Of a DNA stretch of 64,000 nt, positions 41,001 to 49,138 are shown in pieces (positions within the stretch are counted from its first letter, which is position 1; every line of letters starts with the position of its first letter). The notes beneath the pieces are model-generated. The model saw only the letters and a list, made by a program, of their open reading frames with translations. It was not told the origin of the DNA and ran no database searches. The stretch comes from Roseovarius aestuarii. Its GTDB lineage: Bacteria; Pseudomonadota; Alphaproteobacteria; Rhodobacterales; Rhodobacteraceae. Location: NCBI RefSeq assembly GCF_019966515.1, contig NZ_JAIMIB010000011.1, positions 1-64,000 of the forward strand, given 5' to 3'. The position numbers and the translations under genes were made by a program.

Positions 41001-41015
41001 TGTCGAAAATCGACA
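41001..41015. promoter_or_regulatory. Palindromic candidate operator
   Basis: TGTCGA-AAA-TCGACA is a perfect inverted repeat 56 bases before the first gene of the one-carbon operon, in the 237-base gap shared with the divergent ppx-type gene. Its position suits a repressor or activator site; the cognate regulator is unknown. Confidence 0.4.
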
Positions 41016-41071
41016 CCGAAGTCGGGCCATGCTGCATTAGAGAAAGGCATCTGGGCAATGAGGAATCAGCC

Positions 41072-41368
41072 ATGGTAGACGTGACCATCGTATTTTGGCG
41101 GGATATCCCCGCGCAGGTTATTGTCGGCAAAGGCCGTCGGGGTGCTAAAAGGCAGCTGCCCGAGCGCTTCGAGCAGGCGATTGACCGCGCCGCCATGAAG
41201 GTGAATGCGAAGAGCACCGATGATTACCTGGCAGAGTGGCGCAAAGCTGCGCCCTACCCGGTCGAAGGTGACGCAGATCAGGTGGCCGAATCCGAGGCCG
41301 CCAGACTGGATGCAGAATACGATCAGGACCGGATCAAAGCCCTGATCGCCAATGATGGCTGGGCATGA
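41072..41368 (+). CDS. 'Virulence factor' family protein (small, operon-linked)
   Basis: 98-residue soluble protein matching the small family named 'Virulence_fact' in Pfam (recalled); the name has no functional weight. The core VTIVFWRDIPAQVIVGKGRR is its recognisable part. The start at 41072 has GAGGA nine bases upstream. It is 26 bases before the MTHFR gene, and this order recurs in Rhodobacteraceae, so a role in folate or corrinoid methyl transfer is inferred. Confidence 0.82.
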   Translation: MVDVTIVFWRDIPAQVIVGKGRRGAKRQLPERFEQAIDRAAMKVNAKSTDDYLAEWRKAAPYPVEGDADQVAESEAARLDAEYDQDRIKALIANDGWA

Positions 41369-41394
41369 GCCCACGATCTTTATGGGAGGCCGCA

Positions 41395-42327
41395 ATGGCT
41401 CTTTTGAATTTTCGCAAGCGTGAGAAAACCGGGTTTACCCCCGCCAATGGTCAGGTCGAGGCTTTCCTCAAGGACTATTCGATCGAAGTGATGCCGCGCA
41501 CCGCCGAAAAGGTCGAGGATTTCCGCGACCTGCTGCCCGCCGGAACCCGCGTCTACATCGCCCATATCGAAGGCACGCCAATCGAAGACATGGTCGCCAC
41601 CGCCAAGCGCATCAATGCCGAAGGCTATCCGGTGATGCCGCATTTCCCGGCGCGGATCATCAAGGATCAAAAGACGCTGGCCGACTGGATTGCCCGCTAT
41701 CAGGGCGAGGCCAACGTCGAGCAGGCGCTGCTGCTGGCCGGTGGTGTGACCACCCCCCACGGTGATTTCCACAGCTCGATGCAACTGCTTGAAACCGGCG
41801 AATTCGACAAGGCGGGATTCAAACGCCTACATGTCGCCGGTCACCCCGAGGGCAACCGTGACATTGACCCCGACGGCTCGATGAAAAATGTCGACGACGC
41901 GTTGCGCTGGAAACAGAAATTCAACGAGACAACCGATGCCGAAATGGCGCTGGCCACCCAGTTTGCCTTTGACGCCAAGCCGATCATTGAATGGGCTGAT
42001 AATCTCGCCGCGGCAGGTATCACCCTGCCCATCCATATCGGCATCGCCGGTCCGGCCAAGCTGCAAACCCTGATTAAGTTCGCCATTGCCTGCGGTGTTG
42101 GCCCCTCACTGAAAGTACTGCAAAAGCGCGCCATGGACGTGACCAAACTGCTTTTGCCGTACGAGCCGACCGATGTTGTCGCCGAACTGGCCGCGCATAA
42201 AGCCGCTAACCCGGATTTCAACATCTCACATGTGCATTTCTTCCCGCTGGGCGGAATAAAAACCAACGCCACCTGGGCGATTGCAAACGGCGGTGCGTCG
42301 ACCACGCCCGCCAACCAACAAGGATAA
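41395..42327 (+). CDS. Methylenetetrahydrofolate reductase-like protein (short type)
   Basis: 310 residues of the MTHFR TIM-barrel superfamily. It differs from classical E. coli MetF but matches the short form found beside corrinoid methyltransferases. The barrel signature AHIEGTPIEDMVATA near the N-terminus and L-L-L-A-G-G-V follow the family pattern. The start at 41395 has GGGAGG six bases upstream. It is 3 bases from the next gene. Likely interconverts methylene- and methyl-tetrahydrofolate; direction depends on the methyl source. Confidence 0.88.
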   Translation: MALLNFRKREKTGFTPANGQVEAFLKDYSIEVMPRTAEKVEDFRDLLPAGTRVYIAHIEGTPIEDMVATAKRINAEGYPVMPHFPARIIKDQKTLADWIARYQGEANVEQALLLAGGVTTPHGDFHSSMQLLETGEFDKAGFKRLHVAGHPEGNRDIDPDGSMKNVDDALRWKQKFNETTDAEMALATQFAFDAKPIIEWADNLAAAGITLPIHIGIAGPAKLQTLIKFAIACGVGPSLKVLQKRAMDVTKLLLPYEPTDVVAELAAHKAANPDFNISHVHFFPLGGIKTNATWAIANGGASTTPANQQG

Positions 42328-42330
42328 GAC

Positions 42331-43392
42331 ATGACCCGCACCATCGTCGAAAGTAAGACCAAAACTGCCGTCATCGGGTTTGACGAACCGTTCTGCGTGA
42401 TCGGCGAGCGGATCAACCCTACCGGGCGCAAAAAACTGGCGGCCGAGTTGGAAGCGGGCGACTTCTCGACCGTTGAATCCGACGCTATCGCGCAGGCCGC
42501 CGCCGGAGCGACGGTGCTCGATATCAATGCGGGTGTGGTCTATAACTCGAACCCCAACCCAAACGAGACCGAGCCACCGCTGATGCGCAAGGTTGTTGAG
42601 ATGGTTCAGGCGCTGGTCGATCTGCCGCTCTGCATCGACAGCTCGGTTCCCGGTGCGCTGGAAGCAGGTCTGGAGACCGCTGAGGGCCGTCCGCTGCTGA
42701 ACTCTGTCACAGGAGAGGAAGACCGTCTGGAACTGGTTCTGCCGCTGGTCAAGAAATACAATGTCCCCGTCGTGGCGATCTCGAACGATGATACCGGCAT
42801 TTCGGAAGACCCAGATGTGCGGTTCGCCGTTGCCAAAAAGATCGTCGAACGCGCTGCCGATTTCGGCATCCCCGCCCATGACATCGTGGTCGACCCGCTG
42901 GTCATGCCCATCGGTGCAATGGCAACTGCTGGTCAGCAGGTCTTCACCCTGGTGCGCAAGCTGCGCGAAGAGCTGGGTGTTAACACCACCTGCGGCGCCT
43001 CGAACATCTCGTTCGGTCTGCCCAACCGTCACGGCATCAACAACGCCTTCCTGCCGATGGCGATGGGTGCTGGCATGACCTCGGCGATCATGAACCCGAT
43101 CGCCCTGCCGGTGAAACAGGCAGAAATCGAGGCCAAGAAAGCTGAGATCACGGCGGCCGGTCTGATCATTCCTGACGATATGGACATGGAAACCTTCTGC
43201 CAGCTTTTCGGCCTGGGTTCGACCAAGCCGAAGGCCGGCAAAGAGATGGAGGCGATCATGGCCGCCAACTTCCTGACCAACAACGACCCGCATGGCGGCA
43301 ACTGGATCAAGTTCAACAAAGCGCCCCCCAAAGCGGGTGAAGAGGTTCGTGGCCGTGGCGGTCGCGCCGGAAGCCGCCGCCGTCGCGCCTGA
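42331..43392 (+). CDS. Methyltetrahydrofolate:corrinoid methyltransferase
   Basis: 353-residue pterin-binding TIM-barrel enzyme (AcsE / MetH folate-domain / MtgA type). GERINPTGRKKLAAEL is the folate-binding start and D-I-N-A-G-V is the conserved strand. It lacks a cobalamin domain and so needs a separate corrinoid protein. The C-terminus ends in an unusual Arg/Gly tail (R-G-R-G-G-R-A-G-S-R-R-R-R-A). With MTHFR it can move methyl groups between a corrinoid protein and folate, for example from betaine-type substrates. A strong terminator follows. Confidence 0.9.
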   Translation: MTRTIVESKTKTAVIGFDEPFCVIGERINPTGRKKLAAELEAGDFSTVESDAIAQAAAGATVLDINAGVVYNSNPNPNETEPPLMRKVVEMVQALVDLPLCIDSSVPGALEAGLETAEGRPLLNSVTGEEDRLELVLPLVKKYNVPVVAISNDDTGISEDPDVRFAVAKKIVERAADFGIPAHDIVVDPLVMPIGAMATAGQQVFTLVRKLREELGVNTTCGASNISFGLPNRHGINNAFLPMAMGAGMTSAIMNPIALPVKQAEIEAKKAEITAAGLIIPDDMDMETFCQLFGLGSTKPKAGKEMEAIMAANFLTNNDPHGGNWIKFNKAPPKAGEEVRGRGGRAGSRRRRA

Positions 43393-43416
43393 CCCGGCAT
43401 TGCCATTAACAAAGGA

Positions 43417-43446
43417 AACCCCTGCCGATTTTGGCGGGGGTTTTCT
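43417..43446 (+). terminator. Rho-independent terminator
   Basis: AACCCCTGCC / GGCGGGGGTT stem (43417-43426 and 43433-43442, one wobble pair) followed by TTCTCT. It ends the one-carbon operon and lies before the convergent ispH gene. Confidence 0.85.
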
Positions 43447-43498
43447 CTATCAGGCGCGACGGTCCGGTCGAAACAAGTTTCCGATTGTCGCTTGGTCT

Positions 43499-44449
43499 TC
43501 AGGCGATCTCGCGTAGGATGCGGGGCACCTTGAAGTGCACGCTTTCCTTCGCCGTTTCCACCTCGGCGATCGTGAGATCATAGCGCTCATTCAACGCGGC
43601 GATTACTTCATCCACCAGCACCTCGGGGGCTGAAGCGCCTGCGGTGATACCGAGCGACGCAATCCCATCGAGCGCACGCCAGTCAACATCCGTGGCGCGC
43701 TGCACCAGTTGCGAATAGGTGCATCCGGCCTTTGCACCAACCTCAACCAGACGGCGGGAATTGGATGAATTCGGGGCACCGACGACCAGCATCGCCTCCA
43801 CCTGCCTTGCCATCGCCTTGACCGCCTCCTGACGGTTGGTGGTGGCGTAACAGATATCTTCCTTGTGGGGCCCCTGGATGTTGGGAAATCGTGCCTGCAG
43901 TGCGGTAACGATATCGGCAGTGTCATCGACGCTTAGCGTGGTCTGAGTGACAAAGGCCAGTTTGTCCGGGTCACGGACGTCGATGTGGGATACATCATCC
44001 GGCGTTTCGACCAAAAGCACCTCGCCCTGCGGCAGTTGCCCCATCGTTCCGATGGTTTCCGGATGACCGGCATGACCAATCATGATGATCTGAAGCCCGG
44101 CGGCGGAATGGCGCTCCGCTTCGATATGCACTTTTGACACCAACGGACAGGTGGCATCGACATAGATCATCTCACGCTCGGCGGCTTCGGCGGGCACGGA
44201 TTTGGGAACACCATGCGCCGAGAAAATCACTGGACGATCGGTCGGGCATTCCGAAAGTTCCTCGACAAAGATAGCACCCTTTGCACGCAGGTCATCAACG
44301 ACGAATTTATTATGCACGATCTCGTGGCGCACATAGACCGGCGCGCCCCATTTGGTCAGCGCCTTCTCGACGATCTTGATCGCCCGATCCACCCCGGCGC
44401 AAAAGCCGCGCGGCGCAGCCAGATAAAGTGTCAGCGGTGGTTTGGTCAT
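43499..44449 (-). CDS. ispH: 4-Hydroxy-3-methylbut-2-enyl diphosphate reductase
   Basis: 316-residue [4Fe-4S] enzyme of the MEP isoprenoid pathway making IPP and DMAPP. The three cluster cysteines are in [11 protein letters not shown] (C17), D-A-T-C-P-L-V and [10 protein letters not shown]. The HGVPKSV and [10 protein letters not shown] substrate-binding elements are present. Monocistronic by layout, convergent with the one-carbon operon. Confidence 0.96.
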   Translation of the reverse strand: MTKPPLTLYLAAPRGFCAGVDRAIKIVEKALTKWGAPVYVRHEIVHNKFVVDDLRAKGAIFVEELSECPTDRPVIFSAHGVPKSVPAEAAEREMIYVDATCPLVSKVHIEAERHSAAGLQIIMIGHAGHPETIGTMGQLPQGEVLLVETPDDVSHIDVRDPDKLAFVTQTTLSVDDTADIVTALQARFPNIQGPHKEDICYATTNRQEAVKAMARQVEAMLVVGAPNSSNSRRLVEVGAKAGCTYSQLVQRATDVDWRALDGIASLGITAGASAPEVLVDEVIAALNERYDLTIAEVETAKESVHFKVPRILREIA

Positions 44450-44602
44450 GACGCCTCCTGTTCGGGTTACAGGTAAGGCTTACCGGCCGGGAGGTCCAGA
44501 GGTGAGAGCGTAAGCATGCTTCGCGTTAATTCTGAAACCATTGCTCCGAACCCAAATGCCCGGAGCGGCAAATTAGCATGAACGGCAGGAGTGGCTCGGA
44601 CT

Positions 44603-45910
44603 CTAGAAATCGGCATTGATTTCCACGCCAATTGCTCCCGCCACTTGGTCACTCATGGAAAAAGCAGAGCCGGGAAAATACACACCGCCGAAAACATCGA
44701 TATCAAAACTCTCGAACTCTCTGATCGCAACAATGACATCAATTTCCTGACCGAGACGGCGGCTACGCCCGGACGGTCTTTGACCAAGCGCACTGTCACG
44801 AATTCTGGCTGATCCTTTGTGTTGGAAATAGGTGTGGTACATGACGTCCAGGGATGAATCTTCAAGCCAGTCAAATCCTGCTCCAATCGTCAGGATCGTC
44901 AGGTTGCTGAGTTCGGGATCGAAGACTTCACCGTAATATGCAAAACTTGTCTGACCGCCAAACTGCCCTGAATTACCCTGAAGGCCTGTTTGCCGAAACG
45001 CCGTGTCAGTGCCGCGCCGGGTATCGCCCGACCCGAAAGCAATCCCTGCCGTCACTCTCGGATTAAATCGGAACTGGTCGAAGGTCTTGGTGAGGCCGAC
45101 GTCAAACCCATAGCCGCGCACCTTGCGGTTTGCCTCGGTGCCCCGGACATGGGCAAATTCGGCCCAATAGGTGATGTCATTGGTGGCCGTTCCCGCCAAG
45201 GAGGCGCCCAGCCAAAGCAAATCGGGGTCACCCGGGTCGCGACCCATCTGGAACAGGCTGTAGAGGCTGCCAACGTTGTTTTCGGTCAACCTGGCATAGG
45301 CGCGGGCGTAGAAATAATCAGGTTCATCGTCACCTTCACTGCTCAGAAATTCCTGATTGAACAACCTTTCGCGCGCATAGAACAATTCGACGGCAAATTT
45401 CTCACCGCGCCGAAAAAAGTGGATGCCATCAAGCTCCTGATCAAAGAGCCATTCGCGATCATCGGTGACGGACCAGCGACCGAGTGTCAGCGTTTGGTTT
45501 CCATCGTTACTGCGGAAGCTGATATAGGCCTCGTTCACATCGAAGATCAGATCGCGGGCATTGAGCCTGTTGTTGTGCAGAATATCGGACGACAAACTGA
45601 ACTCCAGGTAGGAGGTTACTGCGCCGCCGTTGTCGTGGAGCATCCCCAGATCGATCTCGATCTCGTCCTCATCCGCTGCAAGTTGCGGGTTCAGGTTTTC
45701 TGAACGTTGGGCTGAAACTTCGGCGGCCGCACCAATGGAGATACTGTCGGAAAGCTGCCAGCTGACATGAGGGGCATCGTCGAGGGGCAATTCGACCCAG
45801 CTGTCGCTGTCTTCGGCAGCGGCAGGGTCAGGAACACCTGAAATGAGTGCCGCAGATATTGCTGCCACGCAAACTGAATTGATGGCAATCGATTTGCATA
45901 TTTGTTTCAT
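44603..45910 (-). CDS. Alginate-export-type outer-membrane beta-barrel protein
   Basis: 435 residues with a signal peptide (about 1-32, ending A-A-A) and a barrel ending in an aromatic residue (E-I-N-A-D-F), typical for BAM-dependent outer-membrane proteins. Alternating strands and the L-T-L-G-R-W-S-V-T-D-D-R-E-W pattern match the Alginate_exp domain of AlgE-like porins. No alginate synthesis genes are near. It is divergent from the sensor kinase that precedes the Pls/PosA cluster, so export of an anionic or other polymer is conceivable, but a general porin role is equally possible. Confidence 0.82.
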   Translation of the reverse strand: MKQICKSIAINSVCVAAISAALISGVPDPAAAEDSDSWVELPLDDAPHVSWQLSDSISIGAAAEVSAQRSENLNPQLAADEDEIEIDLGMLHDNGGAVTSYLEFSLSSDILHNNRLNARDLIFDVNEAYISFRSNDGNQTLTLGRWSVTDDREWLFDQELDGIHFFRRGEKFAVELFYARERLFNQEFLSSEGDDEPDYFYARAYARLTENNVGSLYSLFQMGRDPGDPDLLWLGASLAGTATNDITYWAEFAHVRGTEANRKVRGYGFDVGLTKTFDQFRFNPRVTAGIAFGSGDTRRGTDTAFRQTGLQGNSGQFGGQTSFAYYGEVFDPELSNLTILTIGAGFDWLEDSSLDVMYHTYFQHKGSARIRDSALGQRPSGRSRRLGQEIDVIVAIREFESFDIDVFGGVYFPGSAFSMSDQVAGAIGVEINADF

Positions 45911-46281
45911 ATCGCCGATGCGTCCTCGACCTGATATCGTCGTCGCATTGGGGGGACTGAGCAAAGTTCTGTGCCCGGGCCAGTGCAGATATATCTAGCG
46001 ATTTGACCGCCTCTTTCATCGGACCAAGGTCTGGCGAAGATTTTCTTTTGACGCCATTGCGCGACGGTTTTTGGTCAACGTCGTGCCGGTTCTGGACGAC
46101 GCATGCCAATCTCGGCTTCGCATTCCTGAAAAATCCGGATTTTGGACGCGGGACCAATAAGTGATGTTTGTGAGCGCGGCACAGCTATCCTCGTATAACG
46201 TGCCCGTCGGTTCAGTCAGACTTTCGTCTATTCCCCACCCTGTGATCGGTAGTATTGTGCGATCAGGAACAGAGAGAACCG
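45911..46281. other. Divergent control region with palindrome
   Basis: 371 bases between the outer-membrane protein and sensor kinase genes. No credible gene is seen. AAAATCCGGATTTT (46129-46142) is a perfect 14-base palindrome about 140 bases before the kinase start and may be an operator. No clear promoter boxes could be assigned. Confidence 0.4.
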
Positions 46282-47670
46282 ATGCCATTATTTGATGCGC
46301 TTTGGGCTAGGCAGACACTACCCAGAAAGTTCTTGTTTGCGGGCGGCATTGTTATGTTGGCGGCAATGCTGTTCGTCGGCAGTTGGGTTTCTAAACGCAT
46401 CGAAGAAGCGGTGGTGCAAAAATCCGCGTCGACGGTCGCGCTTTACATGGACAGTTTCATTTCGCCGCTCAGCCAAGAGCTGGTAGACAGCGGCGAGTTG
46501 TCCGAGATCGCACGGCGTTCACTTTCGGAAATATTCAGCGGCACGGCTGTTGGCGATCGGGTAGTTTCCGTGAAAATATGGAAAAAGGGCGGGTTGATTG
46601 CCTATGCATCGGACGAGGCTCTGATTGGACGAAGCTTTACACCGTCCGAGGATCTGCTGAACGCCTGGGACGGGCGTATTTCGGCGGCGTATGAAGAGCT
46701 GGACGACGAAGAGAGCCAGCGGGAAGCCCTGCTTGGATTTCCGCTGCTTGAGGTCTACAGCCCGATCACCGAACCCTGGACCGGTGACGTCATCGCGGTG
46801 GCGGAGTTTTACGAGCGCGCCGATGATCTGGAGAAGGCTCTGATACGGGCCCGTTCCTCAAGCTGGATGGTGGTCGGGCTTTCATTTCTGGTCAGCGGCC
46901 TGTTGCTTTACGGGATCGTGAAGGCCGGTGGCAGCACGATCCGGCGGCAGCAGGAACAACTGAAGGCGCAGCTGGAAAAAAGCCAAAATATGGCGCGGCA
47001 GAACGTCTTGCTGAAACAGCGTGTCGTCGCCGCCTCGGGCCGTGCGAACGCCCAGGCCGAGCGTGCCCTGAGGCAGTTGGGATCTGAACTGCATGACGGC
47101 CCGGCGCAGTACATCTCATTGGCTGCGATGCGTCTGGATTCGGTACTGCCGAAATCCAGGAAGGGTACGAAAGATGCCAAAGATATCAAACGGGCGCTGA
47201 ACACCGCCCTTACCGAGATACGGGCGTTGTCGCGCGGGCTGGCGGTGCCTGATCTGGATAACCTGGATATCAGTTCGATCATTGCACGCGCCATTGAAGA
47301 TCACGACCGGCACACTGAGCAAGAGGTTTCCGTGCGGATCGAGACGCCACCGATCGCGGGTTTGGGATACACGTCCAAACTCTGTGTTTTCCGGTTTGTG
47401 CAGGAGTGCCTGACCAATTGTTTGAAACACGCCCCAAACGCGAACGTGGAAATTACCTGCCAGTCTGACACGGATCACCTGGTTGTTGCTGTCTCTGACA
47501 ACGGTCCGGGATTTGACCCCGCATCCGCGCTGACCTTGCGCGAGGATGGCGGCCAGGGATTGATGGGACTGATGGACCGGGCCGAAAGTATCGGGGGGGC
47601 CATTGATATACGAAGTTCGGCCGACACCGGCGCAACGCTTATCCTTACATTGCCAATACAAGAGGGGTAA
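46282..47670 (+). CDS. Sensor histidine kinase, NarX/HisKA_3 type
   Basis: 462 residues. Membrane helices at about 17-36 and 194-215 flank a ~155-residue periplasmic sensor domain of unrecognised type. A coiled coil leads to the HisKA_3 dimerisation motif E-L-H-D-G-P-A-Q (H271), followed by the ATPase domain with DNGPGFDP and GQGLMGLMDRAE. The ATG at 46282 is preceded by an AGAGAGAA-like site; a TTG at 46255 is less likely. It overlaps the response regulator by one base (TAATG). The signal is unknown. Confidence 0.92.
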   Translation: MPLFDALWARQTLPRKFLFAGGIVMLAAMLFVGSWVSKRIEEAVVQKSASTVALYMDSFISPLSQELVDSGELSEIARRSLSEIFSGTAVGDRVVSVKIWKKGGLIAYASDEALIGRSFTPSEDLLNAWDGRISAAYEELDDEESQREALLGFPLLEVYSPITEPWTGDVIAVAEFYERADDLEKALIRARSSSWMVVGLSFLVSGLLLYGIVKAGGSTIRRQQEQLKAQLEKSQNMARQNVLLKQRVVAASGRANAQAERALRQLGSELHDGPAQYISLAAMRLDSVLPKSRKGTKDAKDIKRALNTALTEIRALSRGLAVPDLDNLDISSIIARAIEDHDRHTEQEVSVRIETPPIAGLGYTSKLCVFRFVQECLTNCLKHAPNANVEITCQSDTDHLVVAVSDNGPGFDPASALTLREDGGQGLMGLMDRAESIGGAIDIRSSADTGATLILTLPIQEG

Positions 47671-48317
47671 TGACCATGGTAATCAAAGTAGTGCTTGCTG
47701 ACGACCACCCGATTTTTCGCGAGGGTCTGGTCCGCAGCCTGGAAGAGACAGGCCAGTTCGAAGTGGTCGGCGCGGGCGCATCCGCAACTGAAGCCGTGGC
47801 GCTGGTTGAAAAGCACCGGCCCGATCTGGTTGTGCTGGACGTATCAATGCCCGGCGGTGGCGTCAGTGCGGTGAAGCAGATTGCCGGTATGGATGCGCCT
47901 CCGAAAATCTCGATGCTCACGGTGTCGGAGGATGACAATGATGTCACCGCCGCACTGCAGGCCGGTGCGCTGGGCTATGTCCTCAAGGGCGTCTCTGCCG
48001 AAGAACTGCGCGTGGCGTTGACCGGCGTCGCGATGGGAAACGCACACATTTCCCCCGGATTGGCAGGCCGCGTTCTGACCCTGCTGACGCAGAAGAAAAC
48101 CGGGCAAGGCCGCGATCCCATCGACGATCTTACCAAACGCGAAGAGGATATCCTGCGGCAGGTTGCGAAGGGACTCAGCAACAAGGAAGTGGCAAACGTT
48201 CTAAAGCTGCAGGAAAAAACCGTAAAACACTACATGACGTCAATTATGGAAAAGCTGCATGCCCGAAACCGGGTCGAAGCCGCGCTGATTGCCACCGATA
48301 AATGGGGGCGGAACTGA
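47670..48317 (+). CDS. NarL/FixJ-family response regulator
   Basis: 215 residues: receiver domain (about 4-120) with acidic residues D11/D12, phospho-acceptor D57 in VVLDVSMPGG and conserved Lys in Y-V-L-K-G-V, then a LuxR-type helix-turn-helix (about 148-208, LTKREEDILRQVAKGLSNKE). Translationally coupled to the kinase. Candidate targets are the divergent outer-membrane protein and the downstream biosynthetic genes, by position only. Confidence 0.94.
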   Translation: MTMVIKVVLADDHPIFREGLVRSLEETGQFEVVGAGASATEAVALVEKHRPDLVVLDVSMPGGGVSAVKQIAGMDAPPKISMLTVSEDDNDVTAALQAGALGYVLKGVSAEELRVALTGVAMGNAHISPGLAGRVLTLLTQKKTGQGRDPIDDLTKREEDILRQVAKGLSNKEVANVLKLQEKTVKHYMTSIMEKLHARNRVEAALIATDKWGRN

Positions 48318-48392
48318 TACCCGCCGCATGGTTTCAGGACCATCCGCTCGCTCGAAAACCGACGAACCTCAGTCACTTCAATGCAAAATGCT

Positions 48393-48890
48393 TTAACGGT
48401 TATTGGCGCCGTTCATTCGCATAATATCCGTTGGCGTGGCGGATCGGCGTATGACGGTCCTGTTTTTGGCGTCACGCACCACATATATGCCGGCGAGAAT
48501 TTCCTCGACCCACCCGTTGAGGTGGCGAACTATTATGTCGGGCGCAGCCTGTCGCCCCGCCGCGTCCCCGCCGCCCTTGCCCGAATAATTGTTGCCCGAA
48601 TAACTGCCGCGGCCTTTCCCTCTTCCGCTATTGCTGCTGCCTTTGCCGCTGTTGCTGCTGCCTTTTCCACTGTTGTCGCTGCCACTGTTGTCGCTGCCAC
48701 TATTGCCGCTTCCGCTGCCGCTGTTACCGCCGCCGCTGTTGCCGTCTTTGGCATATGCTGCAGAGGCAACGATCCAAACTTGCTCCTCGCTCAGACCAAG
48801 CAGGCCCGGCACGACAAGCAATGACATCACCATCGCTGTCATGGTGCCGGCCCCTGTTGCGTATCGCGTCAGCTTCTTACGAGCGCTCAT
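48393..48890 (-). CDS. Secreted Ser/Gly/Asn-repeat protein
   Basis: 165 residues. An N-terminal signal or membrane segment (about 13-45, ending A-Y-A) precedes a low-complexity region (about 49-110) built from short units such as N-S-G-S-D, S-G-K-G-S-S-N and G-R-G-K-G-R-G. A conserved-looking C-terminal part of ~45 residues (D-I-I-V-R-H-L-N-G-W-V-E-E-I) follows. The repeats are visible in the DNA as near-identical 15-21 base units. It is convergent with the response regulator and upstream of the Pls/PosA operon. Function unknown; a cell-surface matrix or polymer-binding protein is possible. Confidence 0.65.
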   Translation of the reverse strand: MSARKKLTRYATGAGTMTAMVMSLLVVPGLLGLSEEQVWIVASAAYAKDGNSGGGNSGSGSGNSGSDNSGSDNSGKGSSNSGKGSSNSGRGKGRGSYSGNNYSGKGGGDAAGRQAAPDIIVRHLNGWVEEILAGIYVVRDAKNRTVIRRSATPTDIMRMNGANNR

Positions 48891-49138
48891 GAAACATCCA
48901 AGCCTGTGACATCGCAATCCCGGCGGTAGCATAGCCTCAGGCCGCATACGCCGAAGCGGACGAAGGTCTGAGAGATTTCAACCGAAGCATCGCCCGGCCA
49001 CCGAAGTCAAGCCGCGCGGCATGATCTCGGACGTAGGTCTGAAAGGTCGTGCGGCCTTGGTCCGTCGCCAGACGCTTTGCCACAGGCTCTAATTCTCGTC
49101 GAAGGCAGATCTTATTGCGTCAAACGGGGAGAAATCCG

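Noticed and set aside
48631..48909. Leu/Pro-rich frame on the plus strand opposite the Ser/Gly repeat gene
   Set aside because: Reverse-strand artefact of the repetitive coding sequence.
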